Part shown: in pieces, positions 58,131 through 58,678 of the stretch
Position numbering within the stretch: position 1 is the stretch's first letter
Layout: every line of letters begins with the position of its first letter
NCBI RefSeq assembly: GCF_015767265.1
Contig: NZ_JADPIB010000011.1
Location: 1-58,678, forward strand
DNA: 58,678 bases
DNA from: Aureivirga marina
Lineage (GTDB): Bacteria; Bacteroidota; Bacteroidia; Flavobacteriales; Flavobacteriaceae
Direction: 5' to 3'
Program-made: the position numbers and the translations under genes
Notes under the pieces: model-generated
Seen by the model: only the letters and a program-made list of their open reading frames with translations
What the model was told of the DNA's origin: nothing
The model's database searches: none

Positions 58131-58678
58131 TTAATAAACAGCAAATTCTACAGGAATATTCATAGTGACTTTTGTACCTCTTTTTCCGTAGATTTTAAGA
58201 TCAGTGATGCTTACATCAATATCTTCGCCTTTAAAAAGTAGTTTTATTCGCTCTCTAGTGGCAAAAGTTCCAAAAGATTTTTTTCTATTTAAAGTTTCTC
58301 TTTTTAATTCTTTTGACTTTTCAATTCCAATTCCATTATCGATAATTTCAATAATGATATTTTCATCTCTTTTTTCAATATTCAAAATTATTTGTTTTTC
58401 ATCATCCGCTTTTACAAGTCCATGCCAAATAGCATTTTCTATATAAGGTTGAAGAAAAAGAGGAGGAATATTGATTTTTGCTAAATCTATTTCAGGTGAA
58501 ATATTTAAGATAAAATCAAATCCGCCTTTCACTCTAAGTTGCTCAATCTTAATACAAATATTGAGAATTTCAAGTTCCTCTTTTAATGAAACGATTAACT
58601 TAGAGGAATTATTGAGTATCTCCCTAATTAATCTTGAAAATTTTGTAATATAGTCAGAAGCTTTCTCTACATCATTTT
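58131..58678 (-). CDS. LytS/YpdA-type sensor histidine kinase (5' truncated by window end)
   Basis: The open frame runs to the window edge, so only the C-terminal ~180 residues are seen. The visible part starts with DVEKASDYITKFSRLIREIL, the typical segment just after the phosphoacceptor His of the His_kinase (PF06580) family. It continues with LKEELEILNICIKIEQLR and the ATP-binding domain: PPLFLQPYIENAIWHGL (N-box) and DNGIGIEKS (G-box). These kinases usually pair with LytTR-type response regulators, which would be encoded beyond the window. The GTG-initiated start at 58532 is not a real N terminus. Confidence 0.9.
   Translation of the reverse strand, partial: NDVEKASDYITKFSRLIREILNNSSKLIVSLKEELEILNICIKIEQLRVKGGFDFILNISPEIDLAKINIPPLFLQPYIENAIWHGLVKADDEKQIILNIEKRDENIIIEIIDNGIGIEKSKELKRETLNRKKSFGTFATRERIKLLFKGEDIDVSITDLKIYGKRGTKVTMNIPVEFAVY

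Noticed and set aside
1-58678. Prophage, insertion sequence or conjugative element
   Set aside because: No transposase, integrase, phage structural or transfer genes, and no long direct repeats were seen. Gene content is housekeeping or typical of Bacteroidota.

Overview
AT-rich chromosomal DNA from a member of the Bacteroidota, most likely of the order Flavobacteriales. The support is the gene content (GLPGLI-family proteins, SusC-like TonB-dependent receptors, HmuY/HmuR-type haem uptake, DUF4837, DUF6428, a TAnnTTTG-type promoter element upstream of several genes) and the very weak Shine-Dalgarno sequences. I cannot name the genus. The window is ordinary chromosome. I see no phage, transposase, CRISPR array or conjugation gene.

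Layout. (1) 1-490: 3' end of a 5S rRNA, its terminator, a patch of short degenerate repeats and a conserved-looking hairpin element. (2) 489-6058: an unknown exported protein, a serine hydrolase, a small membrane peptide, a Zn-ribbon protein, a ChaN-like protein and SufS. (3) 6150-9797: a haem-uptake operon on the minus strand (DUF6686-like, TonB receptor, HmuY) behind a palindromic operator. (4) 9884-16681: a large TonB-type outer-membrane protein with two GLPGLI proteins, divergent from a histidine kinase/OmpR-type regulator pair. Three GTTAAC repeats spaced exactly 10 bp apart lie between them. (5) tRNA-Asn and sucAB (2-oxoglutarate dehydrogenase). (6) A Crp/Fnr regulator with a SnoaL-like and a YceI protein. 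(7) 23340-29674: a thioredoxin-ApbE-DUF4266-DUF3570 operon, a second ApbE, and a divergent acidic-repeat lipoprotein. (8) 29894-35091: RseP, a DMT exporter, a cysteine-less thioredoxin, an ArsC/Spx-like protein, an AlbA_2 ATPase-like protein and a tandem cystatin-like protein. (9) Class Ia ribonucleotide reductase nrdB-nrdA with two DnaA-box-like sites upstream. (10) An arsR-DUF6428-arsC arsenic operon. (11) A TlpA-like thioredoxin and a patatin. (12) A respiratory nitrite-ammonification block: porin, nrfH, nrfA, ResB-like, CcsA. (13) Housekeeping genes: phosphatase, PRPP synthetase-like, DUF4837, metG, LD-carboxypeptidase, a Cys-rich SH3 protein, yraN and gdhA. (14) A LytS-type histidine kinase cut by the window end.

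The most interesting region is 23340-28145. A periplasmic thioredoxin, an FMN transferase (ApbE), a small DUF4266 lipoprotein ending in CGCN and a DUF3570 outer-membrane barrel with an extreme poly-aspartate loop are packed with overlapping or nearly abutting reading frames. Their promoter carries a 25-nt sequence (24/25 identical) also found in the promoter of the haem-uptake operon 18 kb away, with a palindromic core TATTTAGACTTAATA. My inference is that both operons belong to one regulon, plausibly iron-responsive, and that the DUF3570/DUF4266/ApbE set is an envelope redox or metal-handling system. Its chemistry is not known to me. Other items worth a look are the tandem stefin-like cystatin protein, the DnaA boxes in front of nrdBA, the FNR-type palindrome in front of the nrf block and the helically phased GTTAAC repeats.
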